Notes: generated from the sequence alone by a model not told the origin. 64,000 nucleotides of DNA from Anabaena sp. PCC 7108 (GCF_000332135.1 NZ_KB235896.1:3429321-3493320); one strand, 5' to 3'; shown: positions 31,201-40,194, numbered from the stretch's first letter. Made by a program: numbers and translations.

Positions 31201-31697
31201 TTGAGGAAGTCGAGGATGTCTTTAACGTAGGGTTTGCCAGCCTCCCCTAGATTCCCCAATGCCACTGCTGCACCTTGACGAACATAGGAGTCAACGGATT
31301 TATCCTTGAGGATGTCAGCGATGTCTTGAACGTAGGGTTTGCCAGCCTCCCCTAAATTCCCCAATGCCACTGCTGCACTGGAACGAACATCTTTATCAAC
31401 GGATTTATCTTTGAGGATTTTGGCAGCTTTTTGAGCAATATTTTCTGGTTTCTCAACCACCAATTGCAAATTTTTTAGATCATATTCATTGAGTTTGTCA
31501 AAAGCAAGTTTCTTAACTTGGTCATTTCCATCATCAAGGGCGGCTACTATACCGTTAATCTGCCACGGTTCCGGTTTAGGTTTAGGGGTTTCTTTGGCAC
31601 TTACCCAAGGTAGACAAAGGAGAAAAGAAAGGATGAATGCCAAAGGATAAAGGATAAAGCGATAAGGCTTGCGATTATGGCGCAGAGTTGTGAGCAT
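28272..31697 (-). CDS. Membrane HEAT-repeat protein with NACHT-like STAND ATPase
   Basis: 1141 aa. Residues 13-34 are a signal or anchor segment. From about 96 to 540 there are thirteen near-identical 35-aa HEAT-like repeats (unit KDKSVDxxVRxxAAVALGNL then GEAxKPYVxDIxDIL); most are exactly 35 aa, with later units 32, 36, 37 and 40. A linker (540-680) leads to one or two hydrophobic segments (about 684-708 and 716-730) flanked by RR and RRK. Then comes a NACHT-type NTPase: Walker A GDSGLGKS (791-798), Walker B IDICIDGLNE (851-860), and the late motif FRHDKIMDFFLVQNF (1061-1075) found in STAND proteins. STAND ATPases usually sense a ligand and oligomerise, in defence or signalling. The target is unknown. 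Repeats are similar at DNA level, implying recent expansion. It lies next to a TA module and an IS remnant. Confidence 0.85.
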   Translation of the reverse strand: MLTTLRHNRKPYRFILYPLAFILSFLLCLPWVSAKETPKPKPEPWQINGIVAALDDGNDQVKKLAFDKLNEYDLKNLQLVVEKPENIAQKAAKILKDKSVDKDVRSSAAVALGNLGEAGKPYVQDIADILKDKSVDSYVRQGAAVALGNLGEAGKPYVKDILDFLKDKSVDSNVRRSAALALRNLGEAAKPYVKDILDIFKDESLDSEVRFHAAVALRNLGEAAKPYVPDILDFLKDKSVDKDVRYSAAVALGNLGEAAKPYVKDILDFLKDKSVDSSVRQGAAYALGNLGEAAKPYVKDIADILKDKSVDKDVRGSAAYALGDLGEAAKPYVQDIADILKDKSVDKDVRGSAAYALGNLGEAAQPYLQDIADILKDKSVGNGVRYRAIYALGNLGEAAKPYVQDILKDKSVDFPGRGNIALVALGDLGEAAKPYIQDILDILKDKSVDSDSGVRQDAAKALGNLGEAGKPYIQDILDIFKDKSVDSSLDSSVRQGAAVALGNLGEAAKPYVQDILDILKDKSVDSSVHYGAAVALGKIEKLTLNQVVVILDSVYYDGQSQIAKWRFLTYFLGGGTDDVKTLLTWVGEPKTTPEKLTHAEGEKTLKVLQQVWEPSQDLTKLKADLAKQIAVVARKVTWKPQDIVLLETHYNNLKKARFNEADSLQSVIVNLQGWQWFFNARITIISHAAFWLALIFAYPKFPQIQAIFFWNPWVRRILGVGYVGFLLTWFPPFRRKLFEPFQPSLLADVGLDKFNDQSYFPESRVKIPGSEEILPVTAALPSIKGQIVLEGDSGLGKSMFLRHLVKNSQRILVYLPAQKCDKGVIEAIQDKLHGQAQDADFLKNLIYSGAIDICIDGLNEVTAETRAKIVQFVESYFRGNIIMTTQPLEWTPPSTAKIYKLQPLEPQQIKEFLLSRQPRLPKNAQIQGVDYEKACTDYLKEVLKQQQAKEELDAAQRILSNPMDLTVVALMLSQGKHPNLFRLQEQQYNLIAAEYLTEWKQEFPLKKFSAAVYEMRIQDKQALPADEFYQVLMSLEDEKYKMVVSRQWQDEKGEAKKEWYFRHDKIMDFFLVQNFIGENDAAEALLVDRMGDPRFRGVYFLLATLLPLDAAKELREKLIQYAADTKDNTVSNTFVQLLRTR
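30090..31410. repeat. Coding tandem repeats of about 105 bp
   Basis: Thirteen in-frame units inside the HEAT-NACHT gene, each encoding one HEAT-like repeat. Stretches such as GGCAGCCTCCCCTAGATTCC and CAACGGATTTATC recur almost unchanged at 105-bp spacing, so the units are similar at base level and not only as protein. Unit-length changes (96, 108, 111, 120 bp) are all multiples of three, so the frame is kept. Confidence 0.9.
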
Positions 31698-31892
31698 AAT
31701 TGGGGCAAGGTGGCAGATTACACGCGATTAACGGTATAATAGCAGACTTGCCAGGATTTTGAACTTTAACCCTTTCTTAGAGGATGTTTGAAAAGCTTAT
31801 TTTCATGCAGCGATTATTGATATTAAAATATAAACAAATCGGCAATCAATAACTAACCGATGCTAATAAACTAACAAATTAAGGTAAACGTG

Positions 31893-32207
31893 ATGTTGCA
31901 ACTACAAATTAAATCTGATTCTCCCGATATTGAAATTGTCCAAAATTTAGTTAGAACAGCCATTGAATCTGAGATTAAAAGCTTACAACGCTCACTAGCA
32001 AAAACCAATAAATTTTTGATGGAATTTGAAGCGAAATATCAAGTTTCGTCCGAGTTTTTTTTCACGCATTGGACAGCAGAAGACCTGGAAGGAGGTGATG
32101 AAGAATATGTGAGTTGGGTTGGGGAGATAAAAATTAAAGAAAAATTAACTAATTCTCTGCAAAAGTTAGAAGCAATTGAATATGTTACTCAACAATTACC
32201 AAGCTAA
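31893..32207 (+). CDS. Probable antitoxin of a TumE-type pair
   Basis: 104 aa from the ATG at 31893, with AAGG 8 nt upstream; a GTG one codon earlier is in frame. The middle is a predicted coiled coil (IESEIKSLQRSLAKTNKFLMEFEAKY) followed by acidic residues (WTAEDLEGGDEEYVSWVGEI) and a second helix. This arrangement is common in small proteins encoded just before DUF6516/TumE genes. The end overlaps the next start by 26 bp, which supports a coupled toxin-antitoxin pair. The antitoxin role is inferred from position. Confidence 0.65.
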   Translation: MLQLQIKSDSPDIEIVQNLVRTAIESEIKSLQRSLAKTNKFLMEFEAKYQVSSEFFFTHWTAEDLEGGDEEYVSWVGEIKIKEKLTNSLQKLEAIEYVTQQLPS

Positions 32208-32580
32208 TATTATTTCTGTTATTCAAAAATATGTAAATGATGGATGGATTTTATCCTTTAACTTTTCGGTAGATGCTAGATCAACTTATGTGGGTTTTAT
32301 CCAAGGTAATTTAGAGTTTTTGCAAGGTTCTCACCTATTTTTCAAAGAATATGTTGACCTACAAGTATCTATTGACAAGCTTTCCTATTCATTCCATTAT
32401 CAAGACCATGAAAATAACTTAATATTTCGCTATGACAATGCAAAACACAAGCCAGATTTAGGTTACACAAATCACAAACACATTAAAGATAAAATTATCC
32501 CATCTGAAATTCCAGATATTGAACAAGTAATTTTAGAAATTATTAGGGACTATTTAAATAATACAAAAGGAGAAACGTAA
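32182..32580 (+). CDS. TumE/DUF6516-family putative toxin
   Basis: 132 aa from the ATG at 32182; a TTG at 32176 is also in frame. Family-like features: YSFHYQDHENNLIFRYDNAKHKP in part, then GYTNHKHIKDKI and a C-terminal IEQVILEIIRDYL helix. The RYDNA...HKH pattern is what I recall for the TumE (DUF6516) toxins. It overlaps the upstream coiled-coil gene by 26 bp. The cellular target is unknown. The closest alternative is an uncharacterised protein of the same fold without toxicity. Confidence 0.65.
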   Translation: MLLNNYQANIISVIQKYVNDGWILSFNFSVDARSTYVGFIQGNLEFLQGSHLFFKEYVDLQVSIDKLSYSFHYQDHENNLIFRYDNAKHKPDLGYTNHKHIKDKIIPSEIPDIEQVILEIIRDYLNNTKGET

Positions 32581-32582
32581 TG

Positions 32583-32683
32583 CAATACTGTTCGGTTAAG
32601 AGTTTTCGTAGGTTGGGTTAAGCGACAGCGCAACCCAACAAAAACCCGTCAATGTTGGGTTGACGTTAGGAAACCCAACCTAC
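32583..32683. mobile_element. Right-truncated MITE copy abutting argS
   Basis: The left terminal repeat CAATACTGTTCGGTTAAGAG (32583-32602) and the inner hairpin GTAGGTTGGGTT... to ...AACCCAACCTAC (32608-32683) match the complete MITE at 14316. The right terminal repeat is missing, and the hairpin ends one base before the argS stop codon at 32684. The hairpin sits between two converging genes and may end transcription from either side. Confidence 0.7.
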
Positions 32684-34468
32684 TTACATCCTCTCCAACA
32701 CCTTAATTCCCAACAAATCTAATCCCTTCTCTAGCGTTCTCGCAGTTAAATCACATAACATCAACCGCGATGTTCTTACAGGTTCCTCTGATTTCAGCAC
32801 CGGACAATTTTCATAAAACTTATTAAACTTATCGCTGAGATTATATAAATAATCACACAAACGATTTGGGAGTAAATCCTGTTCAACTTCACCAATCACT
32901 TCATCGAGTTGTAACAAATGCTTTGCTAAAGTAAATTCTGTATCTTCTCTCAGAACAATTTTGGCATTATCTCCCAAATTAGCAAAGTCAATATTACCTT
33001 CTCGACTAATGCCTTGAGTCCTCACATAGGCATATATCATATAAGGTGCTGTATTCCCTTTTAGGGAAAGCATCTTATCATAACTAAAAACATAATTACT
33101 AGTGCGATTTTGGCTTAAGTCGGCATATTTTACCGCACTAATACCAACTACATTAGCAACGTTATTAATAAATTCTTCAGTTTCTTCTCTACCTTCTTCT
33201 TTTAATCTCGCTTCCAAATCTGCACGAGTGCGAGAAACTGCTTCATCTAATAAATCTCTTAACCGGACAGTGTCACCAGAACGAGTTTTGAATTTCTTCC
33301 CATCTTCACCTAAAACCAAACCAAAAGGAACGTGAACAATTTTCACATCATCAGGTATCCAATTAGCTTTTTTTGCTACTTGGAGAAATTGAGAAAAGTG
33401 GTTAGCTTGTCCTTCATCTGTAACATAAATTATCCGCTTGGCTTGATCTTCTTGAATCCGGTAACGCAGTGCTGCTAAATCTGTAGTAGCGTAGTTATAA
33501 CCACCATCAAATTTTTGAACAATTAAAGGTAAAGGTTCACCCTCCCTATTTGTAAAACCATCCAAGAAAACGCATTTTGCACCTTGGTTTTCTACTAATA
33601 AACCAGATGCTTCTAAGTCTTCTACAACTTTTGGTAAGTCGCGATTATAAGATGATTCTCCTCTTTCTTCCAATTTGATATCCAGCCGATCATAAATTTC
33701 CTTAAACTCTTTTCGAGAAGCTTGACAAATAAGAGTCCATGCGGCGGTTGTGAATGGCTCTTTTTCAGATTGTAAGTTTACCACTGCTTGTCGGGATCTT
33801 TCTCGAAACTCTTCATCATTATCAAATTTCTTTTTAGCTTCTCTATAGAACTCAACCAAGTCTCCTATATTTATATCACCATGTAAATAATTGCCTAGAG
33901 AAGTTTCCATCAATCCAATGTCGGGATAAGTATCAACAAGATGAGTAATTAACATCCCGAATTGCGTACCCCAATCACCAACATGATTTAACCGCAATAC
34001 ATCATGTCCACGAAATTCTAAAATCCGGGCGATGCAATCACCAATAATTGTAGAACGCAAATGTCCGACGTGCATTTCTTTAGCAATATTCGGACTAGAA
34101 AAATCGACAATTTCCTTTTGGGGATTTTTCGCTGTGGGAACTCCTAACCGAGAATCTGCTTTAATTGCGTTGAGTTGTGCTTCCAGGTAGGATGTTTGCA
34201 ATTTTAAATTAATAAAACCAGGCCCAGCTATTTCTGGAGGTTCGCAAATATCAGATATATCTAGCTTTTCTACAATAGCAGATGCGATCGCTCTCGGTTG
34301 CATTCCCAACTTCTTACTCAGGGATAAAGCCACATTCGCTTGAAAATCCCCAAACTTAGGATTACTCGCAGTCACCAAAATCGGATCTACCTCGGTGTAG
34401 TCAGCGCCAAACGCAGCCACCAAAGCCTGTGCTAATTTCAGTTTAAGTTGTTCTTGTGTAGCGTTCAT
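32684..34468 (-). CDS. argS: Arginyl-tRNA synthetase
   Basis: 594 aa from the ATG at 34468; a TTG at 34474 is in frame. Class I enzyme charging tRNA-Arg. The N-terminal Add-1 domain (about 1-110) is present, then the catalytic core with the HVGH form of the HIGH motif in [18 protein letters not shown], and [12 protein letters not shown] in place of a classic KMSKS loop, as usual for ArgS. The C-terminal anticodon-binding helical domain ends ...[10 protein letters not shown]. The length is normal. It is monocistronic. Confidence 0.97.
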   Translation of the reverse strand: MNATQEQLKLKLAQALVAAFGADYTEVDPILVTASNPKFGDFQANVALSLSKKLGMQPRAIASAIVEKLDISDICEPPEIAGPGFINLKLQTSYLEAQLNAIKADSRLGVPTAKNPQKEIVDFSSPNIAKEMHVGHLRSTIIGDCIARILEFRGHDVLRLNHVGDWGTQFGMLITHLVDTYPDIGLMETSLGNYLHGDINIGDLVEFYREAKKKFDNDEEFRERSRQAVVNLQSEKEPFTTAAWTLICQASRKEFKEIYDRLDIKLEERGESSYNRDLPKVVEDLEASGLLVENQGAKCVFLDGFTNREGEPLPLIVQKFDGGYNYATTDLAALRYRIQEDQAKRIIYVTDEGQANHFSQFLQVAKKANWIPDDVKIVHVPFGLVLGEDGKKFKTRSGDTVRLRDLLDEAVSRTRADLEARLKEEGREETEEFINNVANVVGISAVKYADLSQNRTSNYVFSYDKMLSLKGNTAPYMIYAYVRTQGISREGNIDFANLGDNAKIVLREDTEFTLAKHLLQLDEVIGEVEQDLLPNRLCDYLYNLSDKFNKFYENCPVLKSEEPVRTSRLMLCDLTARTLEKGLDLLGIKVLERM

Positions 34469-34643
34469 ATTCAAATATTATCTATGTCGAAAATGCTATG
34501 GGCTGCTGAAAGTTGGGATATTCCCAAACGCTTGACCATTCTAGTACAGCACAGCATAAATAAACTAACCATTCTAAATCTCCGACAATCCTATGCTATC
34601 TTCGTTTTGACTTCCGAGAAAGCGGTACTAGCCTCTTGACAGT

Positions 34644-34697
34644 TAATTACGAATTACGTTCGCGTAGCGTGCCGTAGGCATTATTACGAATTATGAA
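34644..34697. repeat. Interspersed inverted repeat beside ftn2
   Basis: AATTACGAATTACG... and ...TACGAATTATGAATTA surround a core GTTCGCGTAGCGTGCCGTAGGC. Core relatives occur near 24945 and 52755. It ends at the ftn2 stop codon (34698-34700). It may act as a terminator between argS and ftn2 or simply be a dispersed palindrome. Confidence 0.55.
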
Positions 34698-36995
34698 TTA
34701 TCTAACAACTGTCATACTTTGAATTCGCCACACACCTTGTTTACGAATCAAATCATAACGAACCCGTAACCGATCTTCAGAAGACTTTTTGCTTTCACCC
34801 TGTTCATAAAAGTGAGTAACTTCCTTAACTGTAGCTTCTACCACAGCGTTATCTGCAACAGTTTCCCTCTGATTGACAAATTCTACCTTCACATTATGCT
34901 CGTACTTGCGATAGCGGCTATCTCTTATATCTTGCTTGACAATTAATCGCCATTGTGATAAGGCAGAACCAGCTAATATCTCATTTAAAGTATTAATTTC
35001 ATGATTTGGTCCTAAAGCTGCGGCCTTAGTAGATAACCAAGTTTTAATCACGTCCTCTGCTGTTGCTGTTGTTAGTTTACCTAACCCTACTTCTGGTTCG
35101 CTTTTGGGGTCAGGAATCATAATTACGGGTTGATTCAGTTCTATCGCCAAAGGTTCTCCCTGCAAAGTTGGTTTTGGGAAAAACATATTGTTTAACCATC
35201 CCCAAGCTGTAGAAGCTAATAACCAAAAAACTAATAAACCTCCCAAAGATAAAAAAACCATCCACACTATACGGGTTTTTGCATCTAAGGAGTTCACAAA
35301 AGTGCGCCTTTGTCGAGCATGAGATGGACGATACTCCCCAAAACGATCTCGATTGTTAGCGGAAGTTGGCTTGCGTCGCCTACGCTTTTTGGTTTGATTG
35401 GGTGCAACAGAATGAACAGCGTCATTCATTTTCTGGTGATTTCCTGCTGTCCCTATTGCTTCAGATGGCGAATGTACAGGTATCTCAGGTGTGTGACTTT
35501 CGGAAATAGGTACTTGAGGTGAGGAGAACTGAGAAGATTCAGATATTTCTCTAGCTGGTATTTCTGGGAAATCCGGGTCAGGTGTACGGCTGTGATTGAT
35601 ATGACGACTATTACCAGTCTCATGACTACGATGATGAGGACTATTGATTGGGGGTGTAGGAAAAGGCTGGCGGTGAATTGTGTCCCACTCATTAGTAGTT
35701 TGGGCATCTGTTGGTAAAGCTTCTAAATAAGCTTGTACCTGTTGATCAGCAAAGTAATCTTTTAAAGAAGCTTGTTGTCTGACCAAATCACGAAAGTGGG
35801 GAAATACCTCTTGTTGTAACCACAATTCACCATATAAACACAATCCTGGGAGTAAGTCTGGAGAATCTTGAGATTTTTCCCGAATAATAGCTAAAGCTTC
35901 ATATTCCTGACTGAGTTCTAAAACACGAGTTGCTTCTTCGGTTTGTCCCAATAACAAAGCACATAAAGACTGTTCTAAATGGACATCTTGGCGCTTACCC
36001 AGACGGATCAACATTTGCTTGGCTTGGCGAATTAAAGCTGGTTGGCGTTGGGTAAAACCCCTAGCTATCAAGGCATAAACCGCTAAATATGTGGCCACGG
36101 CAGAGGGTCGCTTGCTTTCGGCTTCAAATAGTTTGTGCTGTTCGGCAACGGTTAAGTGGTTGCGTAACTGCTGGATAAATCGGAGAAAATCATCAATGTT
36201 TAAACCAGATTGATCATTGCCATTTCCATCCATTCCGCCCCGATCTTCTAAAATCCCCTGCAATAATCCCAATCCCTGACGGCGTTCTTTGGTTTTTTCT
36301 TGAGGTAATGCCAGTAATTCCAAGATTCGATATGGTCGCAGCTTACACAAATCCGCTGCAATTTCTCTTTGCACGCTGGGGAATATCCCTTCACGTAATA
36401 GCAATTCTTCGCCAGTTTCTAGAGATATGGCGGCATTTTCATAATGACCTTGCTGCCATTGTTCCCGTCCCAGTTCTAGACAGGCTAAGGCTACAGTCAG
36501 AATAATATCTGGTAGTTCAGGACTTGTAAAAAATTCCTCATTTGCCAGACGATTGCCTACTGTCACCCCGACAGTACGATTTTTATTGACGAGGTACGGG
36601 CGACCTAGTTTGAGTACAAGTTCATATTCTCCTAACTCTTGGAGAATTAATAAAGCCCCAACTAACTCCTCAGGATCAATTTCGATGCTGAGACTTTGGG
36701 TATCAGGTTTGGTGTTGTTGTTTTGGGCGCGGTTTTCCGATCCCAATGTCACAGATGACCTATCAGGATCATAGGCGTGGGCAAGATACTGATGATTGTA
36801 GGCGCTGCGTTCTTTGGAATCTGATAAAACCACGTAAGCTTCTTCTATGAGTTGTTTACGAGAAGATATGGCTGTAATCGAATACTCCCGTCGTGGCAAT
36901 TGAACAATGCGATCGCTATACGCTTGCCGCAATTGTTCCTCACTTGCCGCTAACGGTAATCCTAAAATTCGGTAGTAATCGAGCGGAATTCGCAC
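34698..36995 (-). CDS. zipN: Cell division protein Ftn2/ZipN (ARC6 homologue)
   Basis: 765 aa. The N-terminal J-like domain (about 5-70: DYYRILGLPLAASEEQLRQAY) has PRREYS where a true DnaJ has HPD, as expected for Ftn2. A long helical region follows (about 120-420), then a low-complexity linker, one membrane segment (about 577-600) and a C-terminal IMS domain (DUF4101; about 645-762, ending YDLIRKQGVWRIQSM). Ftn2/ZipN anchors the FtsZ ring to the inner membrane in cyanobacteria. It is transcribed alone; a perfect 21-bp palindrome lies 120 bp upstream of its start. Confidence 0.94.
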   Translation of the reverse strand: MRIPLDYYRILGLPLAASEEQLRQAYSDRIVQLPRREYSITAISSRKQLIEEAYVVLSDSKERSAYNHQYLAHAYDPDRSSVTLGSENRAQNNNTKPDTQSLSIEIDPEELVGALLILQELGEYELVLKLGRPYLVNKNRTVGVTVGNRLANEEFFTSPELPDIILTVALACLELGREQWQQGHYENAAISLETGEELLLREGIFPSVQREIAADLCKLRPYRILELLALPQEKTKERRQGLGLLQGILEDRGGMDGNGNDQSGLNIDDFLRFIQQLRNHLTVAEQHKLFEAESKRPSAVATYLAVYALIARGFTQRQPALIRQAKQMLIRLGKRQDVHLEQSLCALLLGQTEEATRVLELSQEYEALAIIREKSQDSPDLLPGLCLYGELWLQQEVFPHFRDLVRQQASLKDYFADQQVQAYLEALPTDAQTTNEWDTIHRQPFPTPPINSPHHRSHETGNSRHINHSRTPDPDFPEIPAREISESSQFSSPQVPISESHTPEIPVHSPSEAIGTAGNHQKMNDAVHSVAPNQTKKRRRRKPTSANNRDRFGEYRPSHARQRRTFVNSLDAKTRIVWMVFLSLGGLLVFWLLASTAWGWLNNMFFPKPTLQGEPLAIELNQPVIMIPDPKSEPEVGLGKLTTATAEDVIKTWLSTKAAALGPNHEINTLNEILAGSALSQWRLIVKQDIRDSRYRKYEHNVKVEFVNQRETVADNAVVEATVKEVTHFYEQGESKKSSEDRLRVRYDLIRKQGVWRIQSMTVVR

Positions 36996-38043
36996 AGCCT
37001 ACTTCCCCTGCACCGTGTTCGCGTAGTGTCTAGTAGAGATTGACATAGTTCACCTAGATCATTCCAGGTATGTAAAACCGTGCCATAATAATAGCTTTAG
37101 TAGTACCGTATCAAATATACACTTTAAGTGTATATTGCCACAGTCATTTTTCTTTCTTTCGGAGAATTAATTCATATCCTCAGAATTTCTTTTGGGCTTT
37201 GGTGTAGCCCACCGAAGATATCTCACTCAGCATGATGCTGTATGCAATTGCCCAGTGAGTCCTAGCCTTCTATTTTTATCCTTAGTAGTTTGCTGCAACC
37301 AAAATAAATACACCATTTTTACCCCCCAACGCCTGCAAAGACAACTACCGCTTTTGGTAGTAGCACAGACTTTACATTTATACCATTTTGGACTTGAGAT
37401 TTGAGATTTTGGATTTTAAAAGACTACTAATAGTTGCTTTCATCATTCCATCTGTCGGCATCATGCTTCAAATGGTACTAACTGTAATCCCTGACAGAGC
37501 TTTTCCAGTTAAGGTGTGATATTAACACACCCCAGCATTGGTTTATTTTAATAACTAGGAAATAAACCATATCATAGTTAGACTTTAATGACAACTCTCT
37601 GCTCAAATATAAGTATTTTTGCGTAATTTTATCTAAATTCGCTCAAACTGTTAATAGTTATGCAGAAAGCCAGCTATCGGCATTGCTACCTTAATAATGA
37701 ATGCAGAACATAAGTAGCAAAAACCAAAAACAGATATTTTTGCCTTGAGAAGCAAGAATAGGTCATAAAAATTAAAAATGGAAAAATTACAACTTACCCA
37801 TTCCCTAGGGCATTGTTTTAGTGCATAAATTAAGATTTGATTGTTAGATGTTGACTCTCGTCAACGTTAGCTGATTCATTGCTGAAGTAATATACAGGAG
37901 AATTCAAGGGTCAGCCATAAAATCCCTCTGATACCTGATTTTTAGTAGACATTTTGTACTTCTTGCAACCTACAATCTGCTGTAAGACGAACTTAGATTA
38001 AAAACCGTAGCTATCATTTGTACGACAGGAATATTTGACAATA
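36996..38043. other. 1-kb intergenic region between zipN and pdhA
   Basis: The two genes diverge, so both promoters lie here. I see one clear palindrome (37115-37135, listed separately). An open frame at 37192-37404 has no ribosome binding site or family resemblance and is not called. The remainder is AT-rich and without other structure I can support. Confidence 0.5.
37115..37135. promoter_or_regulatory. Perfect palindrome, candidate operator upstream of zipN
   Basis: ATATACACTT, T, AAGTGTATAT: 10-bp perfect arms around one base. It is about 120 bp upstream of the zipN start. The symmetry suits a dimeric repressor site. No T-run or GC-rich stem makes it a terminator. The regulator is unknown. 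Confidence 0.45.
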
Positions 38044-39081
38044 ATGCTTCAAGAACGCACTTTACCCCCATTTGATGCTGCCACAGTCCAGATTACTAAA
38101 GAAGAAGGCTTGGCTTTATACGAAGACATGACATTAGGTCGCTTCTTTGAAGATAAATGTGCCGAAATGTATTACAGAGGCAAAATGTTTGGTTTTGTCC
38201 ACCTGTACAACGGTCAAGAAGCTGTGGCCAGCGGTATTATCAGAGGAGCAATGCGACCGGGTGAAGACTACGTTTCCAGCACCTACCGCGACCACGTTCA
38301 TGCTTTAAGCGCCGGAGTTCCAGCAAAAGAGGTAATGGCGGAATTATTTGGTAAAGCCACTGGTTGCAGCAAAGGGCGCGGTGGTTCTATGCATATGTTT
38401 TCTGCTGAACATCGTTTATTAGGTGGCTATGCGTTCGTAGCTGAAGGTATTCCCGTTGCAGCCGGAGCAGCTTTTCAAAGCAAATACCGCCGAGAAGTCT
38501 TAGGAGACAACAACGCTGACCAAGTAACAGCTTGTTTCTTTGGTGACGGTGCTTCTAACAACGGTCAATTTTTTGAAACATTGAATATGGCAGCTTTATG
38601 GAAACTGCCAATCCTGTTTGTGGTAGAAAATAATAAATGGGCGATTGGTATGGCTCACGACCGCGCCACTTCCCAGCCAGAAATTTACAAAAAAGCCAGT
38701 GTTTTTAACATGGTGGGCGTAGAAGTAGACGGCATGGATGTTTTAGCAGTGCGACAAGTGGCTCAAGAAGCCGTAGCCCGCGCTCGTGCTGGTGAAGGTC
38801 CAACTTTAATCGAAGCTATGACCTATCGCTTCCGTGGTCATTCCCTCGCCGACCCAGACGAACTCCGCAGCAAAGCCGAAAAAGAATTCTGGTTTGCCCG
38901 TGACCCCATTAAAAAATTAGCTGCTTATTTGCTGGATAAAAATCTAGCAGATGAATCAGAATTAAAAGCCATTGAGAAGAAAATTCAGGATATCATCGAC
39001 GAAGCTGTGAAATTTGCCGAAAGCAGCCCCGAACCAGACCCAAGCGAGTTATATCGCTTCATTTTTGCTGAAGACGAGTAA
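38044..39081 (+). CDS. pdhA: Pyruvate dehydrogenase E1 component subunit alpha
   Basis: 345 aa from the ATG at 38044 ([10 protein letters not shown]...); a TTG at 38035 with a closer AGGA is possible. It decarboxylates pyruvate with thiamine diphosphate. The ThDP/Mg motif [20 protein letters not shown] is intact, as are the [17 protein letters not shown] and [10 protein letters not shown] stretches and the regulatory-loop region [11 protein letters not shown]. The plastid/cyanobacterial type stands alone; pdhB is not here. Normal length. Confidence 0.96.
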   Translation: MLQERTLPPFDAATVQITKEEGLALYEDMTLGRFFEDKCAEMYYRGKMFGFVHLYNGQEAVASGIIRGAMRPGEDYVSSTYRDHVHALSAGVPAKEVMAELFGKATGCSKGRGGSMHMFSAEHRLLGGYAFVAEGIPVAAGAAFQSKYRREVLGDNNADQVTACFFGDGASNNGQFFETLNMAALWKLPILFVVENNKWAIGMAHDRATSQPEIYKKASVFNMVGVEVDGMDVLAVRQVAQEAVARARAGEGPTLIEAMTYRFRGHSLADPDELRSKAEKEFWFARDPIKKLAAYLLDKNLADESELKAIEKKIQDIIDEAVKFAESSPEPDPSELYRFIFAEDE

Positions 39082-39089
39082 CTAGGGAA

Positions 39090-39172
39090 CAGGTGACAGG
39101 TGACAGGTGACAGAGGTAAATTTTACCAATCACCAATCACCAATCACCAATCACCAATCACCAATCACCAAA
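39090..39172. repeat. Two short heptamer tracts
   Basis: GACAGGT repeated three to four times (about 39091-39113), then CAATCAC repeated about seven times (39125-39172). They fill the 95-bp gap between pdhA and the mutarotase-like gene. The second is the reverse-complement type of the GTGATTG unit at 6392, so the same heptamer family recurs. Confidence 0.85.
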
Positions 39173-39176
39173 AATC

Positions 39177-40046
39177 ATGTTTACCATTGACATTCAAGAA
39201 CAACAATACAAAACTTACATCCTTTCTGATGATAGTGCTGGTACACAAATAGAAGTAGTCCCAGAACGTGGTGGTATCATTACCCGTTGGCGTATTCAAG
39301 GTCAAGAAGTCTTTTATTTAGATGCTGAACGCTTTACCCATCCTGATTTGAGCGTCAGAGGAGGAAATCCGATTTTGTTTCCTCTTTGTGGTAATTTACC
39401 AGATAATACTTATACCGTTAGCGGTAAAGAGTATACTATCAAACAACACGGTTTTGCTCGTGAATTGCCTTGGGAAGTACGTGATCAAAAAACTGATGGT
39501 AAAGCTAGTCTGACTGTTGTCCTCAAGAGTAATGAGGAAACCAAGGCAGTTTATCCTTTTGACTTTGAACTGGCGTTCACTTACGAATTACAGGGTAATA
39601 CCTTGGTAGTGCGTCAGGAATATAAAAATTTGTCATCGACACCAATGCCATTTTCGGCTGGTTTCCATCCCTATTTTCTCTGTGGTGATAAAAATCAGCT
39701 AGAGGTGGAAATTCCCTCTGGACAATATCAAGACAATAAAACCAAAGAATTCCACGCCTTTAACGGCAAATTTGACTTTAACCAAGATGAAATTGACTTT
39801 GCTTTTGGAGGGCTAACTAGTAAAACTGCATCTGTGACAGATAATAGCCGCAGGTTAAAGCTGACGTTAGATTATGATGATTTCTCTACCTGGCTGGTTT
39901 TCTGGACGGTGAAGGGCAAAGAATTCTACTGTTTAGAGCCTTGGAGTGCCACCCGTAACGCTTTCAATACTGGTGAAAACTTGACTGTGTTAGCACCTGG
40001 AGCTAGTTGTACTGCTTCTTTCGGGTTAACGGGAAATTTTTTCTAA
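39177..40046 (+). CDS. Aldose 1-epimerase-like mutarotase
   Basis: 289 aa. Galactose-mutarotase-like beta-sandwich fold. Catalytic-type residues visible: His in KQHGFARELPW, His in SAGFHPYF and Glu in FYCLEPWSATRNAFNTG. Other marks: ERGGIITRWRIQGQEVFY at the start and RGGNPILFPLCG. It interconverts alpha and beta anomers of a sugar or sugar phosphate; the exact substrate is not clear from the sequence. It lies 95 bp after pdhA, but the repeats between them make co-transcription uncertain. Confidence 0.88.
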   Translation: MFTIDIQEQQYKTYILSDDSAGTQIEVVPERGGIITRWRIQGQEVFYLDAERFTHPDLSVRGGNPILFPLCGNLPDNTYTVSGKEYTIKQHGFARELPWEVRDQKTDGKASLTVVLKSNEETKAVYPFDFELAFTYELQGNTLVVRQEYKNLSSTPMPFSAGFHPYFLCGDKNQLEVEIPSGQYQDNKTKEFHAFNGKFDFNQDEIDFAFGGLTSKTASVTDNSRRLKLTLDYDDFSTWLVFWTVKGKEFYCLEPWSATRNAFNTGENLTVLAPGASCTASFGLTGNFF

Positions 40047-40052
40047 AACCCC

Positions 40053-40083
40053 TTGACAAAACCATAGTTGTTGATGGTATATT
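40053..40083 (+). promoter_or_regulatory. Promoter of tRNA-Lys
   Basis: TTGACA (40053-40058) and TATATT (40078-40083), spaced 19 bp, 25 bp ahead of the mature tRNA 5' end. This fits a housekeeping sigma-type promoter with slightly long spacing (18 if the -10 is read as GTATAT). Confidence 0.65.
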
Positions 40084-40108
40084 GGGAAAGTTGCAAATTG
40101 CAGCAAAA

Positions 40109-40180
<72 letters not shown>

Positions 40181-40194
40181 TTTTTAAGTAAAAG

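Noticed and set aside
30090-31410. 105-bp repeats as a CRISPR or non-coding satellite
   Set aside because: They are fully in frame, encode HEAT-like helices and lie inside a long open gene.
37192-37404. 70-aa frame between zipN and pdhA
   Set aside because: No ribosome binding site, no recognisable composition, and it lies in a promoter region.
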